Numbered from the stretch's first letter, positions 1-9,257 are shown. The stretch: 64,000 bases of DNA from Curvibacter microcysteis (GCF_028649455.1 NZ_JAQSIO010000012.1:18658-82657); one strand, 5' to 3'. The notes: generated from the sequence alone by a model not told the origin. Program-made: numbers and translations.

Positions 1-665
1 TCCTCGGCCTCCGCGTACTGCTCGATGGGGGCGTAATTGACTTTCAGGATGGCGGTGTGCTTTTGGGTTTGCTCGCCCACAGCCCGCCGCGCCGCGCCCA
101 AATCCAGCAGCACAGGTGGGCCCAGGTCCTGCAAAAACAGGTTGTCAGGCGAGACGTCGCGGTGCAGGGTCTGGCTCTCGTGCAGGACCGAGAGGGCCCC
201 CAGCACCGCGCCCATGACCACACGCAGCCAGGCCTCTGGCGGCGGGCTGCGCATGTGCTGACGGGCCTGCTTGAGCGTCATGCCCTGGTACAGCGGCATG
301 ACCATGTAGGCCGTGCCGTTGGCCTCCCAGAAGCGGAACACCTTGACCAGCGAGGGATGGTCAAAACGGGCCAGCAGCCGGGCCTCGCTGAGAAAGCCCC
401 GCAAACCCGACTCATAAGCCAGCCCGTCCGCCGAAGACCGGGTCGCCACCTGTTGCCCCTGGGTCCGCCCCGCCAAGGCGCTGGGCATGTACTCCTTGAT
501 GGCCACGGGCCGGTGCAAAGAATGGTCGAAAGCCCGGTAAACCAGACCAAAGCCCCCGACGCCGAGCAGCCCCGTGATCTCGAACTCCGCCAGGCGCTCG
601 CCCACCGCCAGGGCATCGACGTGCGTCAACACGGTAGGGGGCCAATCAAGGGCGGGGGAGGACAT
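1..665 (-). CDS. Serine/threonine protein kinase, C-terminal part outside window
   Basis: The reading frame is open from ATG at 665 to the window edge (221 codons), so only the N-terminal part of the kinase domain is visible. It should phosphorylate Ser/Thr on proteins in the cytoplasm; no substrate can be named. Visible kinase landmarks are a glycine-rich loop LLGVGGFG near residues 33-40, the ATP lysine in VAIKEY (K57), the helix-C glutamate in FLSEARLL (E94), the catalytic HRD in LHRDVSPDN (168-170) and DLG at 188-190 where most kinases have DFG. No clear Shine-Dalgarno lies before the start. The gene is divergent from rlmJ, with 150 bp between. C-terminal domains (membrane segment, sensor) cannot be judged. 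The family is certain; the function is unknown. Confidence 0.85.
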   Translation of the reverse strand, partial: MSSPALDWPPTVLTHVDALAVGERLAEFEITGLLGVGGFGLVYRAFDHSLHRPVAIKEYMPSALAGRTQGQQVATRSSADGLAYESGLRGFLSEARLLARFDHPSLVKVFRFWEANGTAYMVMPLYQGMTLKQARQHMRSPPPEAWLRVVMGAVLGALSVLHESQTLHRDVSPDNLFLQDLGPPVLLDLGAARRAVGEQTQKHTAILKVNYAPIEQYAEAE

Positions 666-815
666 GGACAAGGCGGCAGCGAGGGCAAACGAAGGCCGCT
701 TGGTGCGGCTCGAAACCTCAATTTGAACAATTTACAGGCGCAGAGGATAGCGCCTGGAACGCCGAAACAAAGCGCGGATGCCAACAAATACCGCCAGCCC
801 GTTACCATTGGCGCC

Positions 816-1742
816 ATGTTCAGTTACCGCCACGCCTTTCATGCAGGCAACCACGCCGATGTGCTCAAGCACACGGTGCTCGTGTCCGCACTCCACTATT
901 TGACAGAAAAAGACGCGGCCCTGACCGTGATCGACACCCATGCGGGGGCCGGTCTGTACCGGCTGGATGGCGACTACGCCACCACCAGCGGCGAGGCCGA
1001 ACAAGGCATCCGCGCCTTGCTGGCTGGCCCGGTGGTCGAACCCGAGCCGGTCGATCCAAATGCCCCCAAGGGCAAGTACGCCCCCAAAAAAGAAGGCTTC
1101 AAACTGGCGCCGGCACTGGCGTCTTATGTCGAACAGGTGCGCGCCTTCAACAACGGCAACTCGCTGAAGGTCTACCCTGGTTCGCCATTCATCACACAGC
1201 GCCTGCTGCGCGGCCACGACCGCCTGAAGGTGTTCGAGCTGCACCCCACTGACGCGCGCGCCCTAGAGGGCAACATCGCCCAACTCGAGGTTGGCCGCCA
1301 GGTGGCGGTGATGCGTGAAGATGGGTTTGAGGGCGTGAAGAAATTCTTGCCGCCCCCGGCCCGCCGCGCCCTGCTGCTGTGCGACCCCAGCTACGAAATC
1401 AAGACCGACTACCTGCGCGTTCAAGACCTGATCGCCGACTGCCTGAAGCGTTTTGCCACTGGCACCTACGCGGTCTGGTACCCGATCATCCCGCGCCCGG
1501 AGGCCCACGATCTGCCACGTCGCCTCAAAACCATGGCCAACAAGGCCGGCAAGTCCTGGCTGCACGCCACGCTGACCGTCAAGTCGGGCACCAAATCAGG
1601 CGGCGGTTTGCCGGCCAGCGGCATGTTCCTGATCAACCCGCCCTTCACGCTGAAAGACCAGCTCAAGGAAGCGCTGCCCCAGATGGTGCAGCTGATGGGG
1701 CAGGACAAGGGCGCCGGCTTCACCCTGGACAGCGGCGGCTGA
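816..1742 (+). CDS. rlmJ: 23S rRNA (adenine-2030-N6)-methyltransferase RlmJ
   Basis: RlmJ methylates N6 of A2030 in 23S rRNA using SAM, acting on free rRNA in the cytoplasm. The protein (308 aa) begins MFSYRHAFHAGNHADVLKH, the highly conserved family N-terminus, which fixes the start although the frame is open much further upstream. It has a SAM-binding DTHAGAG segment near residue 41 and the catalytic DPSYE (D190), the family's form of the N6-adenine DPPY motif. The length is slightly above the usual 280 aa because of a lysine-rich insert near residues 83-95. It stands alone, with the kinase gene divergent on its left and the rlpA-like gene convergent on its right. Confidence 0.95.
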   Translation: MFSYRHAFHAGNHADVLKHTVLVSALHYLTEKDAALTVIDTHAGAGLYRLDGDYATTSGEAEQGIRALLAGPVVEPEPVDPNAPKGKYAPKKEGFKLAPALASYVEQVRAFNNGNSLKVYPGSPFITQRLLRGHDRLKVFELHPTDARALEGNIAQLEVGRQVAVMREDGFEGVKKFLPPPARRALLLCDPSYEIKTDYLRVQDLIADCLKRFATGTYAVWYPIIPRPEAHDLPRRLKTMANKAGKSWLHATLTVKSGTKSGGGLPASGMFLINPPFTLKDQLKEALPQMVQLMGQDKGAGFTLDSGG

Positions 1743-1755
1743 GGCCCGTCCCCCC

Positions 1756-1779
1756 GGGCGTCGGCACGGGCGTCGGCAC
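1756..1779. repeat. 12-bp tandem duplication
   Basis: Two perfect adjacent copies of GGGCGTCGGCAC lie in the 90-bp convergent gap between rlmJ and the rlpA-like gene. The unit continues for three more bases of a third copy. Replication slippage is the simplest explanation. Confidence 0.8.
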
Positions 1780-1832
1780 GGGCCAGCGCCCGCCCCGGCC
1801 CGCCCAAGGCGGAGACCGGACAGCCCCGGGCC

Positions 1833-2351
1833 TCATGACCCGCAGGCGCGGCCTGTGACGGTGGGCAGCGACAGCGCCACCTCTTTGATGCCCGTGCCCA
1901 GCAGATCCAAAGCCAGCGCGGCTGCGCGGCTGAGGTCGATGATGCGACCCGCCGTGTGCGGGCCCCGGTCATTGATGCGCACCAACACCTCTTTGCCAGT
2001 CACCAGGCTGTGCACGCAGACCCGGGAGCCAAAGGGCAAGGTGCGGTGGGCCGCGGTCATGGCATTCATGTCGAAGCGCTCGCCGCTGGCCGTGCGGCGG
2101 CGGTGCAAGGCCAAGCCATACCAAGAGGCCGCGCCACGTTCAAAGAACACTTCATCGGGCGACATCAGGGTGCTCAGCGGGTCGCCGAGGGGCTCAGGGG
2201 GCAGGCCGGAAGCCGGTACCTCGTCCAGTTGATCGCGGGTTGGCAGGCTCAAGCCGGGCACCGAGCCAAAGCCGGTCTCGGCAGCCTGGGCCACCGGGAC
2301 ACTCAGCAAGACGCAGGCCGACCAGACCCAGCCCAGCAGCGCGCGCCGCAT
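1833..2351 (-). CDS. RlpA-like double-psi beta-barrel protein (septal ring type)
   Basis: This is an exported RlpA-family protein. Family members with activity cut denuded peptidoglycan glycan strands at the septum. The start is taken at ATG 2351, which gives a signal peptide MRRALLGWVWSACVLLS...AQA; the longer open frame overlaps metF and is not plausible. The mature part carries the RlpA landmarks ASWYG, SGERFD, AAHRTLPFGSRV, VRINDRGP and IDLSRAAA. At 172 aa it is only the barrel: there is no C-terminal SPOR domain and no lipobox cysteine, both usual in RlpA. The start lies 2 bp after the metF stop, so translation is probably coupled to metF. Enzyme activity is inferred only. Confidence 0.85.
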   Translation of the reverse strand: MRRALLGWVWSACVLLSVPVAQAAETGFGSVPGLSLPTRDQLDEVPASGLPPEPLGDPLSTLMSPDEVFFERGAASWYGLALHRRRTASGERFDMNAMTAAHRTLPFGSRVCVHSLVTGKEVLVRINDRGPHTAGRIIDLSRAAALALDLLGTGIKEVALSLPTVTGRACGS

Positions 2352-2353
2352 GC

Positions 2354-3229
2354 TCAGGCGGACAAGGCCAGGCGGTCCAGCAGCGCCAGCGTGGCCACGC
2401 TCTGGTTCATGGTGTAGAAGTGCAGACCCGGCACGCCTGCGTTGCGCAGTTGGTCGCACAGGTCGGTGACCACGTCCAGACCAAAGGCCTTGATCGACTC
2501 GATGTCGTCGCCATAGGACTGCAGCCGCAGTCGAATCCAGCGCGGGATCTCGGCGCCGCAGGCGTCCGAAAAGCGCATCAGCTGGGTCGAGCTGGTGATG
2601 GGCATGATGCCTGGCACCACCGGCACGTCCAGGCCCAGTCGGTAGGCGTCGTCGACAAAGCGGAAGTAGGCGTCGCTGTTGTAGAAGTACTGCGTGATGG
2701 CCGCGTCTGCACCGGCGCGCACCTTGGCGGCATAGGCCTGCAGGTCGGCTTCGGGCGAACGGGCCTGCGGATGCACCTCGGGGTAGGCAGCCACTTCGAT
2801 GTGGAAGTCGCGGCCCGTTTCCGCGCGGATGAAGGCCACCAGATCGCTGGCGTACTGGAACTCGCCGCCCGCGCCATAGCCGCTGGGCAGGTCACCGCGC
2901 AAAGCCACCAGGCGCTTCACGCCCATGGCCTTGAGGGTGGCCAACTGCTCGCGCACCGAGTCGCGGGTCGCGCCGATGCAGGAGAAGTGCGAGGCGGCAC
3001 TGAAGCCCTCGGCCAGGATCTCGCGCACGGTGCTGAAGGTGCCCTCTTGGGTCGAACCGCCCGCACCGTAGGTCACCGAGCAGAACTCGGGCGAGCGCTG
3101 GTACAGCGCCTGGCGCACGGTACGCAGCTTGGCCGCGCCTTCAGGCGTCTTGGGCGGGAAAAACTCAAAGCTGACCGGCAGACGGGTCGAAGCCGCGCCG
3201 GTGCTGGAACTGGATGAGCTCAGACTCAT
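2354..3229 (-). CDS. metF: Methylenetetrahydrofolate reductase MetF
   Basis: MetF reduces 5,10-methylene-THF to 5-methyl-THF with FAD and NADH, supplying the methyl group for methionine synthesis. The 291-aa length is typical. Family features are SFEFFPPKT near the start, SVTYGAGGS, LVALRGDLP, ITQYFYN and the C-terminal GVPGLHFYTMN. The ATG overlaps the tlyA stop in an ATGA arrangement (3226-3229), so metF is translationally coupled to tlyA. It sits in the run ahcY, tlyA, metF, rlpA-like on the minus strand, linking it to the methyl cycle together with the SAH-controlled ahcY. An N-terminal serine-rich stretch (residues 2-9) precedes the conserved core. Confidence 0.96.
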   Translation of the reverse strand: MSLSSSSSSTGAASTRLPVSFEFFPPKTPEGAAKLRTVRQALYQRSPEFCSVTYGAGGSTQEGTFSTVREILAEGFSAASHFSCIGATRDSVREQLATLKAMGVKRLVALRGDLPSGYGAGGEFQYASDLVAFIRAETGRDFHIEVAAYPEVHPQARSPEADLQAYAAKVRAGADAAITQYFYNSDAYFRFVDDAYRLGLDVPVVPGIMPITSSTQLMRFSDACGAEIPRWIRLRLQSYGDDIESIKAFGLDVVTDLCDQLRNAGVPGLHFYTMNQSVATLALLDRLALSA

Positions 3230-4011
3230 GCCGCTCTCCTTGCATGGATGAAAAATTCACGGTTGCCATCGCCACCGCTGATGGGGCTGTCAAACCAGTC
3301 CTGGACTTGCAAACCGAGTTCGGCGCAGGCCGCGCGCAAACGCGCTTCCACCACCGCGTACAGAGCCGGGTCGCGCACCACGCCCTTGCCCACTTGGCCA
3401 GGCTGCAGCTCGAACTGCGGCTTGACCAGCATCAGCAAGTCGCCGCCCAAGCCCAGCATGGGCATCAGCGCGGGCAACACCAGGGTCAACGAGATGAAAG
3501 ACAAGTCGCCCGTGATGAGGTCGAACTGGCCATCAAAAGGCCCGCGCGGGCTTTCCAGCCCCTCGCATTCGGCCATCAGCTCCAACGTGGTCATGTTGCG
3601 CGCATTGAGCTGCTCAATGCAGGTCACGCGCTCGTCAAAGCGCAGGCGCTCATAGAGCTGGCCCTGGCCCACGTCCACACCCACCACATGGGCCGCGCCG
3701 GCCTGCAGCAGGCAGTCGGTGAAGCCGCCCGTGGATTGGCCCACGTCCAGGCACAGGCGCTCGGCCACGGACAAGCCGGTGTGGCGCAGCGCACCTTCCA
3801 GCTTCAGCCCGCCACGCGACACATAGCGTGCCTCGGCCGTGTCCACCAATTCGATCTGCGCGCTGTCAGGCAGCTCCTGGCCATTTTTGGCCACCGCCAC
3901 CCAGGGTGAAGTCTCGCTGGGACGCCATTGCACCCCCGCTGCGATCAGGCGCGAGGCCTGAGAGCGGGAGACGGCCAAGCCGCGCTCCACCAACAACTGA
4001 TCAGCTCGCAT
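3226..4011 (-). CDS. tlyA: TlyA-family rRNA 2'-O-methyltransferase / hemolysin A homologue
   Basis: TlyA-family proteins are SAM-dependent RNA ribose methyltransferases; mycobacterial TlyA modifies 16S and 23S rRNA. The 261-aa protein starts at ATG 4011 (MRADQLLVERGL), where an N-terminal S4 RNA-binding domain (residues 1-60) begins; upstream codons of the open frame are discarded. A FtsJ-like methyltransferase domain follows, with YVSRGGLKLEGAL, LDVGQSTGGFTDCLL (the SAM loop), GDLSFISL and LVKPQFE. An AAGGG Shine-Dalgarno lies 5-10 bp before the start. Its stop overlaps the metF start. The target in this organism and any hemolytic role are unproven. An intrinsic terminator lies just upstream of the gene. 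Confidence 0.9.
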   Translation of the reverse strand: MRADQLLVERGLAVSRSQASRLIAAGVQWRPSETSPWVAVAKNGQELPDSAQIELVDTAEARYVSRGGLKLEGALRHTGLSVAERLCLDVGQSTGGFTDCLLQAGAAHVVGVDVGQGQLYERLRFDERVTCIEQLNARNMTTLELMAECEGLESPRGPFDGQFDLITGDLSFISLTLVLPALMPMLGLGGDLLMLVKPQFELQPGQVGKGVVRDPALYAVVEARLRAACAELGLQVQDWFDSPISGGDGNREFFIHARRAA

Positions 4012-4023
4012 GGAACCCTTTGG

Positions 4024-4071
4024 AAAAAACGGGGAAAACGGGCCGGGGTCGCGTGGTGTGCGCCCGGCCCG
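4024..4071 (-). terminator. Intrinsic terminator between ahcY and tlyA
   Basis: Read on the minus strand, CGGGCCGGG (4071-4063) pairs perfectly with CCCGGCCCG (4047-4039) across a 15-nt loop, and is followed by TTTTCCCCGTTTTTT down to 4024. The U-tract ends 12 bp before the tlyA ATG. A weaker hairpin without a U-tract (AGCACC/GGTGCT, 4142-4159) lies just after the ahcY stop. Confidence 0.75.
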
Positions 4072-4167
4072 ACAGAGACAATGCGCCCCCTGGTGGGAGC
4101 GCGTCGGTCGCGGTGGGGCCAGCCCACCGAACGACCGCAGGAGCACCCCAAGAGGTGCTGGTGCCGC

Positions 4168-5601
<1,434 letters not shown>

Positions 5602-5645
5602 GGTTTGCTCCAAAACGGATTTTGAAAAAACCACTTGCCGGGGCG

Positions 5646-5676
5646 AAAAAGCTCATCGCACGGAAAGTGGATGAGC
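5646..5676 (-). terminator. Expression-platform terminator of the ahcY riboswitch
   Basis: On the minus strand GCTCATC (5676-5670) pairs perfectly with GATGAGC (5657-5651) across a 12-nt loop, followed by TTTTT (5650-5646). The first four bases, GCTC at 5676-5673, also form the 3' strand of the aptamer pseudoknot, so the two structures exclude one another. SAH binding is predicted to prevent termination. Confidence 0.7.
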
Positions 5677-5739
5677 GTCGTTGCGGGGTCTGTCCGAGCC
5701 TCACACCCCGCCTGATGGGGGTGCTGCAACGCTCCTCGG
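5670..5739 (-). promoter_or_regulatory. SAH riboswitch aptamer upstream of ahcY
   Basis: The leader RNA reads CCGAGGAGCGTTGCAGC at its 5' end (5739 downward). A hairpin CACCCC/GGGGTG follows, then GGCTCGG closing P1 (CCGAG with CTCGG), then GCAACGACGCTC, which pairs back to GAGCGTTGC as the pseudoknot. This order and these conserved blocks match the SAH riboswitch class known upstream of ahcY in many Proteobacteria. The element ends about 65 nt before the ahcY start. SAH riboswitches normally switch expression on when SAH binds. Confidence 0.88.
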
Positions 5740-5747
5740 ATCGCTCT

Positions 5748-5753
5748 ATTTTA
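5748..5753 (-). promoter_or_regulatory. Candidate -10 box of the ahcY promoter
   Basis: TAAAAT on the minus strand lies 8 bp upstream of the first riboswitch base, the spacing expected if transcription starts at the aptamer. No convincing -35 is present at 16-18 bp (TTGTGT is 20 bp away). Confidence 0.45.
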
Positions 5754-6006
5754 TGCCATCTGTTGGCCAGCCCACACAAAGCCCCGGGCGCGGGCTCAGG
5801 TTAGCGCAAGCCAGCGCCCCCGGCGCAGGCTGAAAAAAGCACCCCGCTCGGGCCCGCTGCCGCCTGGCTTTAAAATCCCGCCCAGCGCCCAAGCCGCCCC
5901 TGGCCCGCTTGGGGCCTCCCACCCGGGACTGTCGCGCGCCCTGCGCGCCACCCAACTGCCCCCGAATGTCGCGCGCCGTCCCCGGCGCCACCACCAAAGC
6001 CTGCCC

Positions 6007-7635
6007 GTGTCCTACGCCAACGAAACCCGCCGCCGCCGCACTTTTGCGATCATTTCCCACCCGGACGCGGGTAAAACCACGCTGACCGAAAAGCTGCTGC
6101 TGTTCTCGGGCGCGATCCAGATCGCCGGCTCGGTGAAGGCCCGCAAAGCCAGCCGCCACGCCACCTCGGACTGGATGGAAATCGAAAAGCAGCGTGGCAT
6201 TTCGGTGGCCTCGTCGGTGATGCAGATGCTGTACCGCGAGCACGTCATCAACCTGCTCGACACCCCGGGCCACAAGGACTTCTCGGAAGACACCTACCGC
6301 GTGCTGACCGCGGTGGACTCGGCCTTGATGGTGATCGACGCCGCCAACGGGGTGGAAGCCCAGACCCGCCGCCTGATCGAGGTGTGCCGCCAGCGCGACA
6401 CGCCCATCCTCACCTTCGTCAACAAGATGGACCGGGAAGTGCGCGAACCGCTGGACATCCTCGACGAAGTGGAGCGCGAACTCGGCATGCCCTGCGTGCC
6501 CATGACCTGGCCCGTCGGCCAGGGCAAGAGCTTTGGCGGCATCATCAACCTGCGCACCCAGGCCATGACGGTGTTCGAGTCCGGCAGCGAGCGCCTGCCC
6601 CAGGACTTTGAAACCATCCCACTGAGCGAGCACGACACCCTGGTCAAGCGCTTTGGCGCCGAGTACGAATCCGCCCTCGAAGCCATGGAGCTGGCCACCG
6701 GCGCCTCGCCCGCCTACGACCACGAGGCCTTCCTGGCCGGCAAGCAAACCCCGGTGTTCTTTGGCTCGGGGGTGAACAACTTCGGGGTCATGGAAGTGCT
6801 GGATGCGCTGGTCGACCTGGCCCCGCCGCCGCAGTCGCGCAAGAGCACCGTGCTGGTCAACCGCCAGCCCGTCGAAAAGGAAATCCAGCCCGAAGACGGC
6901 GCCTTCTCGGGCGTGGTGTTCAAGGTGCAGGCCAACATGGACCCCTCGCACCGCGACCGCATCGCCTTCGTGCGCATGGCCTCGGGCAAGTACACACCGG
7001 GCATGAAGCTGCGCGTGCAACGCACTGGCAAAGAGCTGCGCCCCACCTCGGTGGTGACCTTCCTGTCGCAGCGCCGCGAAGCGGTGGACGAGGCCTATGC
7101 CGGCGACATCATTGGTTTCACCACCCACGGCGGCGTGCAACTGGGTGACACCATCACCGATGGCGCCAGCCTGCAGTTCACCGGCCTGCCCTTCTTTGCG
7201 CCCGAACTCTTCATGACCGTGATCCTGAAGAACCCGCTGCGCACCAAACAGTTGCAGCAAGGCCTGGCCCAGCTGGGCGAGGAAGGTGCGATCCAGGTCT
7301 TCAAGCCCGACATGGGCGGCGCCATGCTGCTGGGGGCCGTGGGCCAGCTGCAGTTTGAAGTGGTTCAGCACCGCCTGAAGGCCGAGTACGACGCCGATGT
7401 GCGCCTGGAAAGCAGCCAGTACACCGGCGCACGCTGGATCACCGCCGACACCCCGGCCGAGCTGAAAGCCTTCACCGACGCCTACCCGCTGCGCCTGGCG
7501 CACGACGCGGCCGACACCCTGGCCTACCTGTGCACCTCGCCGTACGACGTGCGCCTGGCCCAGGAACGCTTCCCGAAGATCCACTTCCACCCGCTGCGCG
7601 AGCACGCGGGCCTGGCGCTGCAGACAGCGGGCTGA
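6007..7635 (+). CDS. prfC: Peptide chain release factor 3
   Basis: RF3 is a ribosomal GTPase that removes RF1/RF2 after peptide release. The 542-aa protein starts at GTG 6007, giving MSYANETRRRRTFAIISHPD; this matches the family's normal beginning. GTPase motifs are G1 HPDAGKTT (18-25), DTPGHKDF (G3) and NKMD (G4); domains II and III follow. Length and order are standard. The gene is divergent from ahcY and followed by a 29-bp stem-loop without a U-tract before the glycan cluster begins. Confidence 0.97.
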   Translation: MSYANETRRRRTFAIISHPDAGKTTLTEKLLLFSGAIQIAGSVKARKASRHATSDWMEIEKQRGISVASSVMQMLYREHVINLLDTPGHKDFSEDTYRVLTAVDSALMVIDAANGVEAQTRRLIEVCRQRDTPILTFVNKMDREVREPLDILDEVERELGMPCVPMTWPVGQGKSFGGIINLRTQAMTVFESGSERLPQDFETIPLSEHDTLVKRFGAEYESALEAMELATGASPAYDHEAFLAGKQTPVFFGSGVNNFGVMEVLDALVDLAPPPQSRKSTVLVNRQPVEKEIQPEDGAFSGVVFKVQANMDPSHRDRIAFVRMASGKYTPGMKLRVQRTGKELRPTSVVTFLSQRREAVDEAYAGDIIGFTTHGGVQLGDTITDGASLQFTGLPFFAPELFMTVILKNPLRTKQLQQGLAQLGEEGAIQVFKPDMGGAMLLGAVGQLQFEVVQHRLKAEYDADVRLESSQYTGARWITADTPAELKAFTDAYPLRLAHDAADTLAYLCTSPYDVRLAQERFPKIHFHPLREHAGLALQTAG

Positions 7636-7644
7636 GCCGTCTGG

Positions 7645-7673
7645 GCCACAAGGTCTCGGCTGACGCTTGTGGC
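7645..7673 (+). repeat. Stem-loop downstream of prfC
   Basis: GCCACAAG (7645-7652) and CTTGTGGC (7666-7673) are perfect inverted arms around a 13-nt loop, starting 10 bp after the prfC stop. No U-tract follows, so it is either a weak terminator or a 3'-end stabilising hairpin. Confidence 0.5.
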
Positions 7674-7881
7674 ACCATATGGGATTGTGCAAAAAAACAC
7701 ACTAAAACGGTCGGAGTCCTGCAAAAGCAGCACCCGACGGTTTCCGCGCCTTGCCGTGGGAGGAACATTCGGCGGCCGTCTTCAGCCCTGACGGGCCGCG
7801 GCGCGTGGCCACTCCCCAAAAGTTGGCGCGGCATGAAACTTGCCGACTTCGCCTCAACAGCCACTTCAATCTACCGCTGCC

Positions 7882-8838
7882 ATGACGTTCAACCCGACTG
7901 CCACCCCCCTGACTTGCCGCGTTGCGGTCGTTCTGCCCTGCTACAACGAAGCATTGGCCATCCCTCAGGTGCTGGCCGAGTTCAAGGCGTGCTTGCCAGA
8001 GGCCGAGGTCTACGTCTTTGACAACAATTCCAGCGACAACACCGGCGAGATCGCCCGCCAACTGGGCGCCACGGTCATCCCCGTGGCCTTGCGTGGCAAG
8101 GGCAATGTGGTGCGCCGGATGTTTGCCGATGTGGACGCTGACATTTACGTGATGGTCGACGGCGACGCCACCTACGACGTCACCCACTTGCGCGAGCACA
8201 TCCGCCTGCTGCAAGAGCGCCGCCTGGACATGGTCGTGGGCTGCCGCAAGGACGACGGCAAAGACCCCCAAACCTACCGCCCGGGCCACCGCCTGGGCAA
8301 CCTGATGCTGACCGGCTCGGTCAGCTGGATTTTTGGTGGCGGCTTCACCGACATGCTGTCGGGCTACCGCGTGTTCTCGCGCCGCTACGCCAAGTCCTTC
8401 CCGGCCATGTCGCAAGGCTTTGAAACAGAAACCGAACTCACCGTGCACGCGCTCGAACTGCGCATGCCCTATGCCGAGGTCGACATCGTTTACCGCGCCC
8501 GCCCCGAGGGCTCGACCAGCAAGCTGTCGACCCTGCGCGATGGCTGGCGCATCCTCAAGACCATCCTGAAGCTCTTCATCAGCGAGCGCCCGCTGGCCTT
8601 CTTCGGCCTGCTGGCCGCCTTTTTGGCTTTGGTTTCGCTCGGCATCACCGCCCCGCTGGCCTGGACCTACCTGCAAACCGGCCTGGTGCCACGCCTGCCC
8701 ACCGCCGTGATGGCCACCGGCATCATGATGTGCGCGGCCTTGTCCCTGGTGTGCGGTGCGATTTTGCACACCGTGACCATTGGCCGGCGTGAAGTCAAAC
8801 AACTGACCTACCTGGGCATTCCCCTGATCCGATCATGA
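7882..8838 (+). CDS. Family 2 glycosyltransferase, polyprenyl-phosphate sugar transferase type
   Basis: This GT2 enzyme has the form of DPM1/GtrB-like proteins, which move a sugar from a nucleotide donor onto undecaprenyl phosphate at the inner face of the membrane. The 318-aa protein begins at ATG 7882 (MTFNPTATPLTCRVAVV); a TTG 42 bp upstream in the same frame is less likely. The GT-A fold shows VVLPCYNEALAI, VFDNNSSDNT, ALRGKGNVVRRMF, the metal-binding MVDGDATYD (D93, D95) and a GYRVFSRRYAKSFP acceptor-loop region. Two C-terminal membrane segments lie near 237-257 and 270-297. The stop overlaps the next start by 4 bp, so it is coupled to the GtrA flippase. The sugar is unknown. Confidence 0.85.
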   Translation: MTFNPTATPLTCRVAVVLPCYNEALAIPQVLAEFKACLPEAEVYVFDNNSSDNTGEIARQLGATVIPVALRGKGNVVRRMFADVDADIYVMVDGDATYDVTHLREHIRLLQERRLDMVVGCRKDDGKDPQTYRPGHRLGNLMLTGSVSWIFGGGFTDMLSGYRVFSRRYAKSFPAMSQGFETETELTVHALELRMPYAEVDIVYRARPEGSTSKLSTLRDGWRILKTILKLFISERPLAFFGLLAAFLALVSLGITAPLAWTYLQTGLVPRLPTAVMATGIMMCAALSLVCGAILHTVTIGRREVKQLTYLGIPLIRS

Positions 8839-9257
8839 GCCGGCAGGTCTCCCGACAGTTCCTGTTCTTCTGCGTGGCCGGTGTCATCGGCCTGGTGGTG
8901 GACACGGCCGTGCTCTATGCGCTGGCCCCCTGGCTTGGCTGGTACGTGGCGCGGGTGGTGTCCTTCCTCAGCGCCGCCACGGCGACTTGGTACCTGAACC
9001 GGCGCTTTGCGTTTGCCCAGGCGGCGGACGCCAGTGCCGAGCCCTTGTGGCGTCAGTACACCAAGTACCTGCTGTCCATGACCGTGGGGGGCTTGGTGAA
9101 CTACGCGGTCTATGTCGCCACCCTGCACTGGCTGCACTTTGACGGCGCCGCCCTGCTGGGCGTGGCCCTGGGCAGCGTGGGTGGCCTGGGCTTCAACTTC
9201 GTGAGTGCGCGCTACCTGGTGTTCAAGGCCCAGCAGCGCTCCGAGGTGGCGCCCTGA
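8835..9257 (+). CDS. GtrA-family membrane protein (lipid-linked sugar flippase)
   Basis: GtrA proteins have four membrane helices and are thought to flip undecaprenyl-phosphate sugar to the periplasm for serotype-converting or teichoic-acid glycosyltransferases. The 140-aa product shows the family pattern: FLFFCVAGVIGLVVDTAV in helix 1, a second helix with TWYLNRRFAF after it, and two C-terminal helices ending in GFNFVSARYLVF. The ATG lies inside the last codons of the GT2 gene (overlap 8835-8838). Together with the GT2 it forms the classic GtrA/GtrB pair; the third, sugar-transferring membrane protein would be the large fusion encoded 92 bp downstream. Confidence 0.85.
   Translation: MSRQVSRQFLFFCVAGVIGLVVDTAVLYALAPWLGWYVARVVSFLSAATATWYLNRRFAFAQAADASAEPLWRQYTKYLLSMTVGGLVNYAVYVATLHWLHFDGAALLGVALGSVGGLGFNFVSARYLVFKAQQRSEVAP

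Larger units (their letters stand above)
5602..6006. other. Divergent intergenic region ahcY/prfC
   Basis: This 405-bp gap has no gene. Its left part is the ahcY leader with riboswitch, terminator and promoter. The right part (5770-6006) is GC-rich and presumably holds the prfC promoter. A TAAAAT hexamer at 5871-5876 is the best -10 candidate, but no good -35 is seen 16-18 bp upstream of it. Confidence 0.6.

Noticed and set aside
57..815. Long open frame upstream of the rlmJ start, continuous with it.
   Set aside because: It lies over the kinase gene on the other strand and reads as arginine- and histidine-rich low-complexity sequence; the conserved RlmJ N-terminus begins at 816.
7671..7700. 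TGGCAC followed by GATTGTGC after prfC, looking like a sigma-54 promoter.
   Set aside because: The distance between the GG and GC elements does not fit the required 10-bp spacing.
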